This document shows, piece after piece, positions 33,521 through 33,879 of a stretch of 33,879 nucleotides of DNA (the stretch's first letter is position 1; every line of letters starts with the position of its first letter). The stretch comes from an uncultured Microbulbifer sp. GTDB taxonomy: Bacteria; Pseudomonadota; Gammaproteobacteria; Pseudomonadales; Cellvibrionaceae. The position numbers were made by a program, and so were the translations under genes. The notes below the pieces were generated by a model. The model saw only the letters and a list, made by a program, of their open reading frames with translations. It had not been told where the DNA came from and searched no databases. The stretch spans positions 1 through 33,879 of the forward strand of contig NZ_CAJXKH010000037.1 in the NCBI RefSeq assembly GCF_913055755.1. Direction: 5' to 3'.

Positions 33521-33879
33521 ATGATTACCGGCAGTATGGTGGCATTGGCCACACCCATGTATGCAGATGGCAGCCTCGACTGGGAGAAGCTGCACGATCT
33601 GGTGGAGTGGCATATCGAGCAGGGCACCCGGGCAATAGTGGCCGTGGGTACCACTGGCGAGTCCGCCACCCTCGACGTACACGAGCACCTGGAAGTCATC
33701 CGCCGCGTGGTGGACCAGGTTGCAGGGCGCATTCCGGTCATTGCCGGTACCGGAGCCAACTCCACCACCGAAGCCATCGAGCTGACCGCCACCGCCGCCA
33801 AATGCGGCGCTGACGCCTGTCTGCTGGTCACCCCTTATTACAACAAGCCCACCCAGGAAGGCCTGTACCAGACCTACAA
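33521..33879 (+). CDS. dapA: 4-Hydroxy-tetrahydrodipicolinate synthase DapA, N-terminal part
   Basis: The first committed enzyme of lysine/diaminopimelate synthesis condenses pyruvate with aspartate semialdehyde. The window ends after 119 codons (family about 292). AGGAG lies five bases before the [27 protein letters not shown] is the typical start. GTTGESATL holds the Thr pair of the active-site relay, and [16 protein letters not shown] holds the conserved Tyr. The Schiff-base Lys lies beyond the window. In the 154-bp gap upstream, CTGGCA (33431) and TAACAT (33455) form a weak 18-bp-spaced promoter, and ACCGG/CCGGT makes a small leader hairpin. No lysine riboswitch is seen. Confidence 0.97.
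   Translation, partial: MITGSMVALATPMYADGSLDWEKLHDLVEWHIEQGTRAIVAVGTTGESATLDVHEHLEVIRRVVDQVAGRIPVIAGTGANSTTEAIELTATAAKCGADACLLVTPYYNKPTQEGLYQTY

Overview
The window is about 34 kb of GC-rich, densely coded bacterial chromosome. Gene content points to a marine gammaproteobacterium, probably of the Cellvibrionales (Microbulbifer-like). This rests on the Gram-negative class GN sortase with its dedicated VIT/vWA target, a FabV enoyl reductase, a 367-residue PurC, a two-lipoyl AceF, a DUF2789 protein and an M6 secreted protease. The taxonomy is inference; no marker gene proves it. No prophage, insertion sequence, CRISPR array or integrase is visible.

Layout. 1-73: end of a tRNA-Lys. 218-5712: housekeeping block with nadA, a BepA-like M48 protease (reverse strand), tusA-perM and purC. 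5928-8960: a two-gene sortase-target/sortase operon. 8961-9461: long regulatory region in front of aceE-aceF (9462-13796). 14064-15053: three consecutive small lipoproteins sharing a cysteine spacing. 15154-17466 (reverse): secreted M6 metalloprotease. 25364-17781 (reverse): HlyD-type adaptor, ABC ATPase, two FtsX-type permeases, NtrC-type regulator and NtrY-type kinase, with a -24/-12 (sigma-54) promoter and enhancer-like repeats in front. 25810-28417: SulP transporter and tandem Usp protein. 28511-33366: acyl-CoA thioesterase (reverse), fabV, Tas-like aldo-keto reductase, DUF2789 protein and an LpxL/HtrB acyltransferase. 33521-end: start of dapA.

The most unusual signal is a family of four dispersed structured elements in intergenic DNA (20498-20591, 23936-24043, 27371-27463, 29065-29172). 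Each has long outer arms that pair with one another but differ in sequence from copy to copy. Inside are a hairpin with hexaloop AGGGAN and a 22-nt module forming a second small GGA hairpin. Several loops match the CsrA/RsmA binding consensus, two of them over all 12 positions. Two copies lie on the sense strand inside the ABC-exporter/two-component operon and one lies in front of fabV. They may be portable post-transcriptional regulatory modules; that function is inference.

The sigma-54 promoter, the adjacent repeats and the co-encoded NtrC/NtrY pair suggest an autoregulated efflux or envelope-stress circuit. Other regulatory signals are a 17-bp palindrome in front of aceE, a second one over the -10 region of the M6 protease promoter, and six TATAAT-like boxes followed by GC-rich discriminators in front of biosynthetic genes.
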